Of a DNA stretch of 50,896 bases, positions 41,454-49,889 are shown one piece after another. The notes beneath the pieces were generated by a model. The model saw only the letters and a program-made list of their open reading frames with translations. It searched no databases and was not told the origin of the DNA. Origin of the DNA: JANXAZ01 sp964504655. GTDB lineage: Bacteria > Pseudomonadota > Alphaproteobacteria > Geminicoccales > Geminicoccaceae. The stretch covers positions 1-50,896 of the forward strand of contig CAZDFD010000023.1 of the NCBI GenBank assembly GCA_964504655.1. Reading direction: 5' to 3'. The position numbers were made by a program, and so were the translations under genes. Numbering within the stretch: position 1 is the stretch's first letter; every line of letters starts with the position of its first letter.

Positions 41454-42566
41454 TCAGCCATCGTGGGCGAGCAGCGCGCGCACCTCGCTCTCGGGCACGT
41501 CGCGGGCGAGCCCGGCCCGCCCGATGCCGTCCGAGAGGACGAAGGCGAGCCGACCGCCGGCGGCCTTCTTGTCGCGCCGCATCACCTCGAGGACCCGCTC
41601 GGGCTCGAACCCGTCGAGGCGGGCGGCCGAGGGTCGGATCGGCAGCTCGACCGACGCGAGGTGGGCACGGGCGCGGGCGGCGTCCCGGGCCGGGCAGCGG
41701 CCGAGGCGGGCCGAGAGCGCCAGGGCCTGCGCCATGCCGAGCCCGACCGCCTCGCCATGGAGCAGAGCGCTGCCGTAGCCGGTGAGCGTCTCGTAGGCGT
41801 GTGCGAAGGTGTGGCCGAAATTGAGGACCGCGCGCTCGCCCGACATCTCGCGCTCATCGGCGCCCACCACTTGGGCCTTGATCGCCACCGAGCGGGCGAT
41901 CGCCTCGACCCGGATCTCGGGGTCGCCGGCCAGCAACGCCGCCGCGTGCCGCTCGAGCCAATCGAACAGCGCCGCATCCCTGATGAGCGCGTGCTTCACG
42001 AGCTCGGCATAGCCCGCCACGAGTTCGCGCCGCGGGAGGCTCGCGAGCGCGTCGACGTCGACCAGCACCCGGCGCGGCTGCCAGAATGCGCCCACGAGGT
42101 TCTTGCCGAGCCGGCTGTTGACCCCCGTCTTGCCGCCGACCGAGCTGTCGACTTGGGCCAGAAGCGAGGTGGGGAGCTGCACCAGTGGGACACCGCGCAG
42201 GAGGAGCGCCGCGGCGAGGCCCGCCAAGTCGCCGATGACGCCGCCGCCGAGTGCGAGAACGGCGAGCCTGCGGTCCGCGCCGCCCTCCAGGATCGCCTCG
42301 AGCAGAGCGGCGAGGCGCTCCATGCTCTTGCTCGCCTCCCCGGCCGGCACGAGGATCGTCCGGTAGCGCAGGCCACCCGCCTCGAGGGCGCGTCCGAGCC
42401 TGCCGGGCAAGTCGGTTGCGACGAGATTGCTGTCGGTCACCAGCACCGCCTCGGGACCGTCGAGCACGGGCGCCAGCAGCTCGCCCGCTCGATCGAGCAG
42501 GCCGCGGCCGACCACGATGTCGTAGCCGCGCTCGCCGAGCGCCACGTGGACCGTCCGTGGGCTCAC
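41454..42566 (-). CDS. aroB: 3-dehydroquinate synthase AroB
   Basis: A 370-residue NAD+- and metal-dependent enzyme forming 3-dehydroquinate from DAHP. Motifs: PAGEASKSMERL, ALGGGVIGDLAGLAAALLLRG, VQLPTSLLAQVDSSVGGKTGVN, LVGAFWQPRRVLVD and NFGHTFAHAYE with zinc histidines. The start is GTG at 42566 overlapping the aroK stop as GTGA. The aroK-aroB pair is classic. Confidence 0.97.
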   Translation of the reverse strand: MSPRTVHVALGERGYDIVVGRGLLDRAGELLAPVLDGPEAVLVTDSNLVATDLPGRLGRALEAGGLRYRTILVPAGEASKSMERLAALLEAILEGGADRRLAVLALGGGVIGDLAGLAAALLLRGVPLVQLPTSLLAQVDSSVGGKTGVNSRLGKNLVGAFWQPRRVLVDVDALASLPRRELVAGYAELVKHALIRDAALFDWLERHAAALLAGDPEIRVEAIARSVAIKAQVVGADEREMSGERAVLNFGHTFAHAYETLTGYGSALLHGEAVGLGMAQALALSARLGRCPARDAARARAHLASVELPIRPSAARLDGFEPERVLEVMRRDKKAAGGRLAFVLSDGIGRAGLARDVPESEVRALLAHDG

Positions 42567-43120
42567 CGCCGCCCCCGCTCAAGCAGACCCAGGATGGCGA
42601 GCGCGATCTCCTCGGGCGGCCGGGCGCTGCTCTCCACGCGATGGTCCGCCTCGGCATAGGCCGGCGCGCGCTCTGCGAGCAGGCTCTGGAGCCGCTCGCG
42701 CAGGTCGCCGTCGCGGAGCAGCGGGCGGACCGCCCGCTTGCGCCCGGTGCGCTCCGCGAGCGTGTCGACATCGGCGTCGAGCCAGACCGACACCGCCCGC
42801 TCCTTGACCCTGGCGCGGGTCGCGGGGTCGACGAACGCGCCGCCGCCGAGCGCCAGCACGCCGGGCGGCCCGTCGAGCAGGCGGGCGATCACCCGCCGCT
42901 CGAGATCGCGGAAGGTCGGCTCGCCATAGGCCTCGAAGATGTCGGCGATGCTCATGCCGGCGGCCGCGACGATCTCCTCGTCGGCATCGACGAACGGCAC
43001 CGCCATCGCCTTGGCGAGCCTGCGTCCGACGGAGGTCTTGCCAGCACCCATCAGCCCGACCAGGACGATGCGGGCGGCGGCCCCGACCTCCGACCGCACA
43101 GGCGGCTCCGGAGCAGCCAT
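42563..43120 (-). CDS. aroK: Shikimate kinase AroK
   Basis: A 185-residue P-loop kinase. VLVGLMGAGKTSVGRRLA is Walker A; FVDADEEI, FRDLERRVI and VLALGGGAF bind shikimate; RKRAVRPLLRDGDL is the lid. The ATG at 43120 is used with CAGGGA upstream; a longer frame begins at 43201 but lacks support. It is divergent from the small membrane protein and overlaps aroB. Confidence 0.96.
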   Translation of the reverse strand: MAAPEPPVRSEVGAAARIVLVGLMGAGKTSVGRRLAKAMAVPFVDADEEIVAAAGMSIADIFEAYGEPTFRDLERRVIARLLDGPPGVLALGGGAFVDPATRARVKERAVSVWLDADVDTLAERTGRKRAVRPLLRDGDLRERLQSLLAERAPAYAEADHRVESSARPPEEIALAILGLLERGRR

Positions 43121-43171
43121 AGCTGTTCCCTGCCCCCCTCGACCGGCCGTTGAATCGCCCGAAGCCACCCG

Positions 43172-43201
43172 ATATAAGCCCGGGTCACCGCATGGCGGCA
43201 A
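43172..43201 (-). promoter_or_regulatory. Candidate aroK-aroB promoter
   Basis: On the minus strand TTGCCG (43201-43196), an 18-base spacer and TTATAT (43177-43172), which resembles the CTATAT-like -10 of alphaproteobacterial housekeeping promoters. It would start transcription about 45 bases before the aroK ATG. Confidence 0.35.
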
Positions 43202-43277
43202 CCCTTCTGCCCCCGTCCCGTTCCGCCCGCGCCGTCGTGCGCCGGTGTTTCTTAGTCATGAGGCCGGGCCGGCGGCG

Positions 43278-43427
43278 ATGCAAGGCATGGCGATGATCCG
43301 CCGTCTCCTGCTGATCGTTCCGCTGATCCTGGTCCTGGGTGGCCTGATCTTCCTCTTGACCTGGGATATCCCACCACCCACCCGACCGGTCGAGCTCGTC
43401 ATCCCCGACGAGCGTTTGCCGCGCTGA
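43278..43427 (+). CDS. Small single-span membrane protein upstream of xerD
   Basis: A 49-residue protein MQGMAMIRRLLLIVPLILVL, one hydrophobic helix, then TWDIPPPTRPVELVIPDERL and a terminal PR. The WDIPPPT-P-V-(E/K)-V-(I/L)PD-(E/K)-x-PR pattern recurs, from memory, in small proteins beside xerD in other alphaproteobacteria, which supports translation; function unknown. In-frame ATGs at 43278, 43287 and 43293 are all possible; the last has AAGG seven bases before it. It lies 19 bases before xerD. Confidence 0.75.
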   Translation: MQGMAMIRRLLLIVPLILVLGGLIFLLTWDIPPPTRPVELVIPDERLPR

Positions 43428-43446
43428 GCGCACTGCGGGCGGCGCG

Positions 43447-44382
43447 TTGATCGAGCCCTTCCTCGAGATGCTGGCGGTCGAGCGCGGCGCCTCGCGCCAC
43501 ACCCTCGAGGCCTATCGCCACGACCTCGCCCGGGCGACGGCGTTCCTGGAGGGCCAGGGCCGGAGCCTGGAGGCGGCGAGCGAGGCGGACCTCAGGGCGT
43601 TCCTCCAGGCCGAGAGCGCCGCCGGCCTCAAGGCCTCGACGCTCGCCCGACGACTGGCCGCACTGCGTCATTTCTGTCGCTTCCTTTATTTGGAGGGCCA
43701 GCGCGCGGACGACCCGGCGGCGGGACTCGATCCGCCCAAGCGGGTGGCGCCCCTGCCGCGGCTCCTGAGCGAGGCCGAGGTGCTGGCGTTGATCGAGGCG
43801 GCGCGGGCCGATCCGAGCCCGGCTGGCGTGCGGCTCTTGACCCTGCTCGAGCTGCTCTACGCCACCGGGCTTCGCGCCTCCGAGCTCGTGGGCCTGCCGC
43901 TCTCGGCGCTCGCTGCCGACCGCTCGCACCTCCTGGTGCGCGGCAAGGGCGGCAAGGAGCGGCTCGTGCCGGTCGGTGGCCCGGCCCGCGCCGCCCTCGA
44001 CCGTTGGCTCGGGCTGCGCACGGGCTTCCTAGAGGCGCCGCGCTCGGCCCGTTTCCTGTTCCCCTCGCGCGGCCGGAGCGGCCATCTGACGCGCCAGCGC
44101 CTGCTCCAGCTCCTCAAGGCACTGGCACCGGCGGCCGGGCTCGATCCGGCGCGCCTGTCGCCGCACGTGCTGCGGCACGCCTTCGCGACCCATTTGCTCG
44201 AGCGGGGCGCAGACCTCCGCGCCGTGCAAGCGCTGTTGGGTCACGCCGACATCGCCACCACGCAGGTCTACACCCACGTCCAGACGCATCGCCTGGCCGC
44301 GGTCGTCGAGGCCCACCACCCGCTCGCCCGCGGTCGTCGGATCCGGGGGCGGCGGGGTCCGCTGCAGGACCCTGAGCAATGA
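43447..44382 (+). CDS. xerD: Tyrosine recombinase XerD-like
   Basis: A 311-residue integrase-fold recombinase that resolves chromosome dimers at dif. The N-terminal core-binding domain IEPFLEMLAVERGASRHTLEAY is followed by the catalytic residues: Arg in YATGLRASEL, Lys in VRGKGGKERLVPV, His-x-x-Arg in SPHVLRHAFATHLL, His in LLGHADIATTQVY, and the Tyr of that VYTHV. All are intact. The likely start is a TTG at 43447 without a clear ribosome-binding site. The stop overlaps the malyl-CoA lyase gene as ATGA. XerC cannot be fully excluded, but position and sequence favour XerD. Confidence 0.9.
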   Translation: MIEPFLEMLAVERGASRHTLEAYRHDLARATAFLEGQGRSLEAASEADLRAFLQAESAAGLKASTLARRLAALRHFCRFLYLEGQRADDPAAGLDPPKRVAPLPRLLSEAEVLALIEAARADPSPAGVRLLTLLELLYATGLRASELVGLPLSALAADRSHLLVRGKGGKERLVPVGGPARAALDRWLGLRTGFLEAPRSARFLFPSRGRSGHLTRQRLLQLLKALAPAAGLDPARLSPHVLRHAFATHLLERGADLRAVQALLGHADIATTQVYTHVQTHRLAAVVEAHHPLARGRRIRGRRGPLQDPEQ

Positions 44383-45362
44383 GCTTCACCCAGATCGAAC
44401 AGCGCATCAGCCGCCTGAACCGCTCCGAGCTCGCGGTGCCGGGATCCTCGCCGCAGCTGTTCGAGAAGGCGGCCAGGAGCGCCGCCGACGTCGTCTTCCT
44501 CGACCTCGAGGACGCGGTCGCCCCCGACCAGAAGGAGCAGGCGCGGCGCAACGTGATCCAGGCGATCTCGGAGATCGACTGGGGCGCCAAGAGCCTCTCG
44601 GTGCGGATCAACGGCCTGGACACGCCCTGGATGTACCGCGACGTCGTGGACGTCTTGGAGCAGGCCGGCCCGCGCCTCGACCTGCTCATGATCCCGAAGG
44701 TGGGCACCGCCGCCGACGTCTACGCGCTCGACATGCTGGTGACCCAGATCGAGCAGGCCAAGGGCCGGAGCAAGCGGGTGGGCTTCGAGCTGATCGTCGA
44801 GACCGCGCTCGGCATGATGAACGTCGACGCCATCGCCGGCGCCTCGCCACGCAACGAATCCCTGCATTTCGGCGTCGCCGACTACGCCGCCAGCACGCGC
44901 GCGCGCACCACTGGCATCGGCGGCCCGAGCCCGGACTACGTGGTGCTCACCGACGCCCAGGCGGACAGCCCGCGCATGCTGCACTGGGGCGATCCCTGGC
45001 ACTATGCGATCTGCCGCCTGGTCGTGGCGGCACGCGCACACGGCCTGCGCCCGGTGGACGGCCCGTTCGGCGACTTCAAGGACGCCGACGGCTTCACGGT
45101 GCAGGCGCGGCGCGCCGCCGCCCTGGGCTGCGAGGGCAAGTGGGCGATCCACCCGGCGCAGGTAGCGCTCGCCAACGAGGTCATGACGCCGCCGGCGCAC
45201 GAGGTCGCCAAGGCGCGGCGCATCCTCGACGCGATGGTCGAGGCGGAGCGCGCCGGCAAGGGCGCGGTCCAGCTCGACGGCCGCCTGATCGACATCGCCT
45301 CGATCCGCCAGGCCAGGGCCATGGTCGCCCTGGCCGACCGAATCGCTGCCGCAGGCCGCTAG
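44379..45362 (+). CDS. mcl1: L-malyl-CoA/beta-methylmalyl-CoA lyase (CitE family)
   Basis: A 327-residue HpcH/HpaI-fold aldolase. VVFLDLEDAVAPDQKEQARRN, SVRINGLDTPWMYRDVVDVL, LLMIPKVGTAADVYALD, FELIVETALGMMNV, TTGIGGPSPDYV, RPVDGPFGDFKD and GKWAIHPAQVALANEV resemble the Mcl1 proteins of purple nonsulfur bacteria, with the metal-binding Glu and Asp intact. It cleaves malyl-CoA to glyoxylate and acetyl-CoA and methylmalyl-CoA to glyoxylate and propionyl-CoA, as in the ethylmalonyl-CoA route of acetate assimilation. Related citryl- or malyl-CoA thioesterases are alternatives. It is coupled to xerD by ATGA, which is surprising functionally. It converges on urtE across 211 bases with no clear terminator. 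Confidence 0.85.
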   Translation: MSFTQIEQRISRLNRSELAVPGSSPQLFEKAARSAADVVFLDLEDAVAPDQKEQARRNVIQAISEIDWGAKSLSVRINGLDTPWMYRDVVDVLEQAGPRLDLLMIPKVGTAADVYALDMLVTQIEQAKGRSKRVGFELIVETALGMMNVDAIAGASPRNESLHFGVADYAASTRARTTGIGGPSPDYVVLTDAQADSPRMLHWGDPWHYAICRLVVAARAHGLRPVDGPFGDFKDADGFTVQARRAAALGCEGKWAIHPAQVALANEVMTPPAHEVAKARRILDAMVEAERAGKGAVQLDGRLIDIASIRQARAMVALADRIAAAGR

Positions 45363-45573
45363 ACCGGCGCGGCCAGGCGCGACGGGCGCACCGGAGCGGG
45401 GACCCCACCGGCACCCCGCGCTGTCGACGCTCTGCCGATCCCCGGGGGCCTGCCGGAGCCCGAGCATCTCCCCCGAGGTGGTCGGCTGCTGGGACAAGAG
45501 CCTCCTAGGCCGCGGGGCGCAACGGCGGACCTGCTGCCCGGGGCGGGTCCCCGCTTCGAAGGACCTTGTCGGG

Positions 45574-46275
45574 TCACACCGTCAGATGCCGGCGCGCCGC
45601 CTCGAGGTCGAGTGTGCCGCGTGCCCCTTCGAGCACGATCCGGCCGCGCTCCATGATCATGAAGCGGTGGCCGAGCTCGAGGGCGAAGTCGAGATACTGC
45701 TCGACCAGAAGGATCGCCATGGTGCGCCGTCGGGCGAGGTCGGCGATCACGTCGCCGATCAGCTTCACGATGTTCGGCTGGATGCCCTCGGTCGGCTCGT
45801 CGAGGAGCAGGATCTTGGGGCGGGTGACCAGCGCCCGGCCGATCGCGAGCTGCTGCTGCTGCCCGCCCGAGAGATCGCCGCCGCGCCGCCCGGCCATCGA
45901 GGCCAGCACCGGGAAGAGCGCCTGGACCTCGGCCAGGGGCAACGGCTCCTCGGCCCGGCCGCGCAGTGCTGCGTGACCCGTGAGCAGGTTCTCCTCGACG
46001 GTCAGGCGGGGGAAAATCTCGCGGCCCTGCGGCACGGCGGCGAGGCCGAGGCGGGCCCGCTTCCAGGCCGGCTCTGCCTCGATCGGCCGGCCCTCGAGAC
46101 GGATCGAGCCGGCGCTGATCGGCGCGTGACCCAGGAGCGCCTTGAGGAGCGTGGTCTTGCCGACCCCGTTGCGGCCCAGGAGGCAGGTCACCTCGCCCGG
46201 CCGGAGTTCGAGCGAGACGCCGCGCAGGGCGTGGCTTGCGCCGTAGTGCAGGTGGACGTCGCGCGCCTCGAGCAT
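45574..46275 (-). CDS. urtE: Urea ABC transporter ATP-binding protein UrtE
   Basis: A 233-residue ABC ATPase. Walker A is LLGRNGVGKTTLLKALLG, the signature is LSGGQQQQLAIGRAL, Walker B is KILLLDEPTEGIQPNIVKLIG, a tail highly typical of UrtE, and EQYLDFALELGHRFMIMERG holds the H-loop. It powers urea import with UrtD. The ATG at 46275 lies 3 bases after the urtD stop. It is the last gene of the urt operon, in which all five genes are present in the order A-B-C-D-E. Confidence 0.95.
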   Translation of the reverse strand: MLEARDVHLHYGASHALRGVSLELRPGEVTCLLGRNGVGKTTLLKALLGHAPISAGSIRLEGRPIEAEPAWKRARLGLAAVPQGREIFPRLTVEENLLTGHAALRGRAEEPLPLAEVQALFPVLASMAGRRGGDLSGGQQQQLAIGRALVTRPKILLLDEPTEGIQPNIVKLIGDVIADLARRRTMAILLVEQYLDFALELGHRFMIMERGRIVLEGARGTLDLEAARRHLTV

Positions 46276-46278
46276 GGC

Positions 46279-47061
46279 TCAGCGCCCCAGATAGACCTCG
46301 ACCACGGTCGGGTCGGCCTGGACCTCGTCGAGCGAGCCCTCGGCGAGGACCCGCCCCTCGTGCAGCACCGTGACCTTGGCGCCGAGCAGGCGCACGAAAT
46401 GCATGTCGTGCTCGACCACGAGCACGGTGTGTCGGCCCTTCAGGGCCAGGATCAGCTCCGCGGTCCGCTCGGTCTCGGCATCGCTCAAGCCGGCCACCGG
46501 CTCGTCGAGCATCAGGAGCTGCGGCTCCTGGACGAGGAGCATACCGATCTCGAGCCACTGGCGCTGGCCGTGGCTCAAGATCGCCGCGTCCGCGCCGGCC
46601 AGGTCGGCGAGGCCCACCATCGCGAGCGTCTCCTCGATCCGCCGGGCGAGAGCAGGTTCGGGCCGGGTGCGCAGGAGCCGCAGAAGTCCGAAGGCGCTCT
46701 GGGCCGCGAGCTCGAGGTTCTGGGCAACGGTGAGCCGGTCGAACACGGTGGGCTTCTGGAACTTGCGGCCGATCCCGAGCCGCGCGATCGCCGTCTCGTC
46801 GAGCCGGGTCAGATCGCGGCCACCCCGGAAGAGCACGGTGCCGGAATCCGGACGGGTCCTGCCGGTGATCACGTCCATCATCGTGGTCTTGCCGGCGCCA
46901 TTCGGGCCGATGACCGTGCGCAGTTCCCCCACCTCGAGGAGCAGCGAGAGTGAGCTCAAGGCCTTGAAGCCATCGAAGCTGACCGTGACCCCGTCCAGAT
47001 AGAGCAGGACGTCGGGGTCGAGCAGCCGGCCGCCCGGCAGTCCCGGGGCCTCAGCCGGCAC
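46279..47061 (-). CDS. urtD: Urea ABC transporter ATP-binding protein UrtD
   Basis: A 260-residue ABC ATPase with Walker A IGPNGAGKTTMMDVITG, signature ILSHGQRQWLEIGMLL (the LSHG-QWLEIGM form is characteristic of UrtD), Walker B LLMLDEPVAGLSDAE and VVEHDMHFV. GRKFQKPTVFDRLTVAQNLE is the Q-loop area. The start is a GTG at 47061 overlapping the urtC stop by about 11 bases; the longer frame would run through urtC. It pairs with UrtE. Confidence 0.94.
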   Translation of the reverse strand: MPAEAPGLPGGRLLDPDVLLYLDGVTVSFDGFKALSSLSLLLEVGELRTVIGPNGAGKTTMMDVITGRTRPDSGTVLFRGGRDLTRLDETAIARLGIGRKFQKPTVFDRLTVAQNLELAAQSAFGLLRLLRTRPEPALARRIEETLAMVGLADLAGADAAILSHGQRQWLEIGMLLVQEPQLLMLDEPVAGLSDAETERTAELILALKGRHTVLVVEHDMHFVRLLGAKVTVLHEGRVLAEGSLDEVQADPTVVEVYLGR

Positions 47062-48184
47062 GGCCGGCCTCCACGGCCGCGTCGGCGGCCTCCGCTTCGG
47101 GCGGTGACCCGAGCGCTGGCCGGCGGCGCCATGCGCGCAGCCCTTCGACGAGCCCCACGAGGCCGTGCGGCAGGACAAGGGTCACGAGCACGAAGAGACC
47201 GCCCAGCACGAAGAGCCAAAGCTCGGGTGCCGAGCCGGTGAGCCACGTCTTGAGTCCGTTCACGAGCAGCGCCCCCAGGACCGGGCCCAGGAGCGTGTCG
47301 CGGCCGCCGACCGCCACCCAGATCGCGATTTCGATCGAAGCCACCGGGCTGAACTCGGAGGGGTTGATGATGCCCACCTGCGGCACGTAGAGCGCGCCGG
47401 CGATGCCGGCGAGCACGGCCGAGGCGGTCCAGATCGAGAGCTTGGCCTTGAGCGTGTCGTGACCGAGGAAGCGGGCTCGCGCCTCGCCGTCGCGGATAGC
47501 CACCAGGAGCCGGCCCAGGGGCGAGCGGCGGAGATGCGCGACGGCAGCCAGGGCCAGCAGGAGCGTGAGCGCGGACGAGAGATAGAGTGCGAGCCGCGTC
47601 TCGATTGCTTGGACGGGAAAGCCCAAGATATCTTTGAAGTCGGTGAGCCCGTTGTTACCACCAAAGCCCATGTCGTTTCTGAAGAAGGCAAGCATGAGGG
47701 CGTAGGTCATCGCCTGAGTGATGATCGAGAGATAGACTCCGCTCACCCGCGATCGGAAGGCCAGCCAGCCGAACAGGAAGGCGAGTGTGCCTGGGACCAG
47801 GATTACCATGAGCAAAGCGAAGGGAAACCAGTCGAAACCGTACCAGTACCAGGGAAGGTCCGGCCAGTTCAGGAACACCATGAAATCCGGCAGCACGGGA
47901 TGGGCGTAGACTCCGCGCGGGCCGATCTGACGCATGAGGTACATGCCCATGGCGTAGCCGCCGAGGGCGAAGAAGGCGCCGTGGCCGAGCGAGAGGATCC
48001 CGGCCATGCCCCAGACGAGATCGAGGGCGAGCGCCAGGATCGCGTAGCAGAGATACTTGCCGAACAGCGGCACGAGGTGATCGGCGAGATGCAGCGTGCT
48101 GCCCTCGGGCACGAGGCGATTGAGCACCGGCACCGCCAGCGCCAGGGCGAGGCCGGCGGACCAGAGACCCACTCGGGCGCGCAC
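47051..48184 (-). CDS. urtC: Urea ABC transporter permease UrtC
   Basis: A 377-residue LivM-type permease with eight or more membrane helices. ILSLGHGAFFALGGYAMGMYLM, SGVYLSIITQAMTYALMLAF, FRNDMGFGGNNGLTDFKDIL and AVGGRDTLLGPVLGALLVNGL are family landmarks. Start is GTG at 48184, 4 bases after urtB. The C-terminal tail is Ala/Glu-rich and short. About 300 bases in the middle (47600-47900) use noticeably more A/T-ending codons than the rest of the operon. Confidence 0.94.
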   Translation of the reverse strand: MRARVGLWSAGLALALAVPVLNRLVPEGSTLHLADHLVPLFGKYLCYAILALALDLVWGMAGILSLGHGAFFALGGYAMGMYLMRQIGPRGVYAHPVLPDFMVFLNWPDLPWYWYGFDWFPFALLMVILVPGTLAFLFGWLAFRSRVSGVYLSIITQAMTYALMLAFFRNDMGFGGNNGLTDFKDILGFPVQAIETRLALYLSSALTLLLALAAVAHLRRSPLGRLLVAIRDGEARARFLGHDTLKAKLSIWTASAVLAGIAGALYVPQVGIINPSEFSPVASIEIAIWVAVGGRDTLLGPVLGALLVNGLKTWLTGSAPELWLFVLGGLFVLVTLVLPHGLVGLVEGLRAWRRRPALGSPPEAEAADAAVEAGRAG

Positions 48185-48188
48185 GCGC

Positions 48189-49799
48189 TCAGGCCTCGGC
48201 GGAGCGGCCGCGCAGGGCGAAGATGCCCTGCGGCCGGCGCTGGATGAAGAGGATGAGGGCCACGAGCACGAGGATCTTGCCGAGCACGGCGCCGGCCAAA
48301 GGCTCGAGGGCCTTGTTGACGAGGCCGAGGCTCAGGGCGCCCACGAGCGTGCCCCAGAGATTGCCCACACCCCCGAAGACCACGACGATGAAGCTGTCGA
48401 CGATGTAGGCTTGGCCGAGATTCGGGCTCACATTGTCGAGCTGGGCGAGGGCCACGCCGGCGAGGCCGGCGATCCCGGAGCCGAGACCGAAGGTCGCGGC
48501 GTCGATCCGCGGCGTGCGGATGCCCATCGTCTCGGCCATCTGCCGGTTCTGGGTGACGGCGCGGATCTCGAGCCCGAGCCGGGTGCCGCGGAGCACGCCC
48601 CAGAGCAGCAGGAACACGCCGAGCGCGAAGCCGACGATGACGAGTCGGCTGGTGGTGAGCGCGAGGCCCGGCACGGGCTCGACGAGCCCGCTCATCCAGG
48701 AGGGCGTCACGACCTCACGGTTGGTGGCGCCGACCCCGAGCCGGATCGCCTGCTGGAGGATCAAGGAAAGGCCGAAGGTGGCGAGCAGGGTTTCGAGCGG
48801 CCGGCCGTAGAGCCGGCTGATCACCAGCCGCTCGATCAGGAGGCCCGTCACGGCGGCGGCCAGGAACGCGGCCGGCAGGGCCACGAGGAGCGAGGCGTCG
48901 AGGAGCGTGGGTGCCCAGGCGCGGAACGCCTGCTGCACGGCCCAGGTGGCGTAGGCGCCGAGCATGACCATTTCGCCGTGCGCCATGTTGATGACGCCCA
49001 TGACGCCGAAGGTGACGGCGAGGCCGACGGCGGCCAGGAGCAGTACCGAGCCCAGGCTCAGCCCGTGGAACAGGGTCTGCGCGAACTCGAGCAGCCGCAG
49101 CCGCCCCTCGACCCCGCCGATCGCCGCATCGAGAGTGGCGGCGAGCTCGCTGCCGGCGTCGGGCGCGAGCCCGGCCCGCGCCGCCTTGAGCTTGCCCAGC
49201 ACGAGCGGCGAGGGGGTCTGGGCCAGCAGGTCGACTGCCGCGGCGCGCTCCGGGGAGGTGGCACCATGCTCGAGGAGGATCGCCGCCCGGGCCCGGGTGA
49301 AGGCGGCGCGGACGGTCGGATCGGCTTCGGCGGCCAGTGCCGCCTCGAGCAGCGGGAGCGCCGCCGCATCCGGTCGGGCGAAGAGGGCTTCCGCCGCCGC
49401 AAGCCGCCGGTCTCGCTCCGGGCTGCGCAGGGTCAGCGACCCGAGCGCGCCTTCGAGGGCCCGCCGGATGCGGTTGTTGATGCGCACAGGGCGCAAGCTC
49501 GAGATTGCAAGCTCGACAAACTCGCCGTCGGCGGCTCGGATCACCCGACCGTCGGAGCTGCGCAGATAGACCGCCGGATCATTCGGACGGGCCAGGAGCC
49601 GACCGTCGGCGAGAGCGCGGAGCACGGTCTCGGCGCGAGCCGCGCCGCTCGCTGCGATCTCGCCGATCGCCCGCTCTGTCGCCTCGAGATTGCCCGTGGC
49701 GAGCACCGCCAGCGCCGGCTCGAGGCCTTGGCCGACCGTCGGTCGGGCGTCGAGGAGCAGGAGCAGGAGCAGGGTCAGAGCCGAAGCGAGGCCGCGCAT
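48189..49799 (-). CDS. urtB: Urea ABC transporter permease UrtB (long form)
   Basis: A 536-residue protein. A signal-like N-terminus (MRGLASALTLLLLLLLDARP) is followed by about 230 residues of Ala/Leu/Arg-rich helical repeats (ARPNDPAVYLRSSDGRVIRA and later AALPLLEAALAAEADPTVRA), probably periplasmic, then a LivH-type permease (SLGSVLLLAAVGLAVTFGVMGVINMAHGEMVMLGAYATWA; LETLLATFGLSLILQQAIRL; LGLEIRAVTQNRQMAETMGI; NLGQAYIVDSFIVVVFGGVG). This long form is known in UrtB proteins. ATG at 49799 follows a strong hairpin. It forms the channel with UrtC. Confidence 0.94.
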   Translation of the reverse strand: MRGLASALTLLLLLLLDARPTVGQGLEPALAVLATGNLEATERAIGEIAASGAARAETVLRALADGRLLARPNDPAVYLRSSDGRVIRAADGEFVELAISSLRPVRINNRIRRALEGALGSLTLRSPERDRRLAAAEALFARPDAAALPLLEAALAAEADPTVRAAFTRARAAILLEHGATSPERAAAVDLLAQTPSPLVLGKLKAARAGLAPDAGSELAATLDAAIGGVEGRLRLLEFAQTLFHGLSLGSVLLLAAVGLAVTFGVMGVINMAHGEMVMLGAYATWAVQQAFRAWAPTLLDASLLVALPAAFLAAAVTGLLIERLVISRLYGRPLETLLATFGLSLILQQAIRLGVGATNREVVTPSWMSGLVEPVPGLALTTSRLVIVGFALGVFLLLWGVLRGTRLGLEIRAVTQNRQMAETMGIRTPRIDAATFGLGSGIAGLAGVALAQLDNVSPNLGQAYIVDSFIVVVFGGVGNLWGTLVGALSLGLVNKALEPLAGAVLGKILVLVALILFIQRRPQGIFALRGRSAEA

Positions 49800-49827
49800 G
49801 GCGAGCGATCCTCGGGCGGAGGAGAGA

Positions 49828-49860
49828 CCCGGCGGCGGTGGGGAGCCGGCCGCCGCCGGG
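49828..49860 (-). terminator. Stem-loop between urtA and urtB
   Basis: Perfect 11-base arms CCCGGCGGCGG (49828-49838) and CCGCCGCCGGG (49850-49860) with an 11-base loop. It lies in the 90-base gap, 28 bases before the urtB ATG, and no T-run follows. An intergenic hairpin behind a binding-protein gene commonly stabilises that mRNA or lowers read-through, so that the binding protein outnumbers the permease. Confidence 0.55.
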
Positions 49861-49889
49861 CTTACGGGTGCAGGCACGCGGTCTCGGTC

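Noticed and set aside
45363..45573. Possible intrinsic terminator between mcl1 and urtE
   Set aside because: GC-rich short hairpins exist but none has a T-run on either strand, so no call is made.
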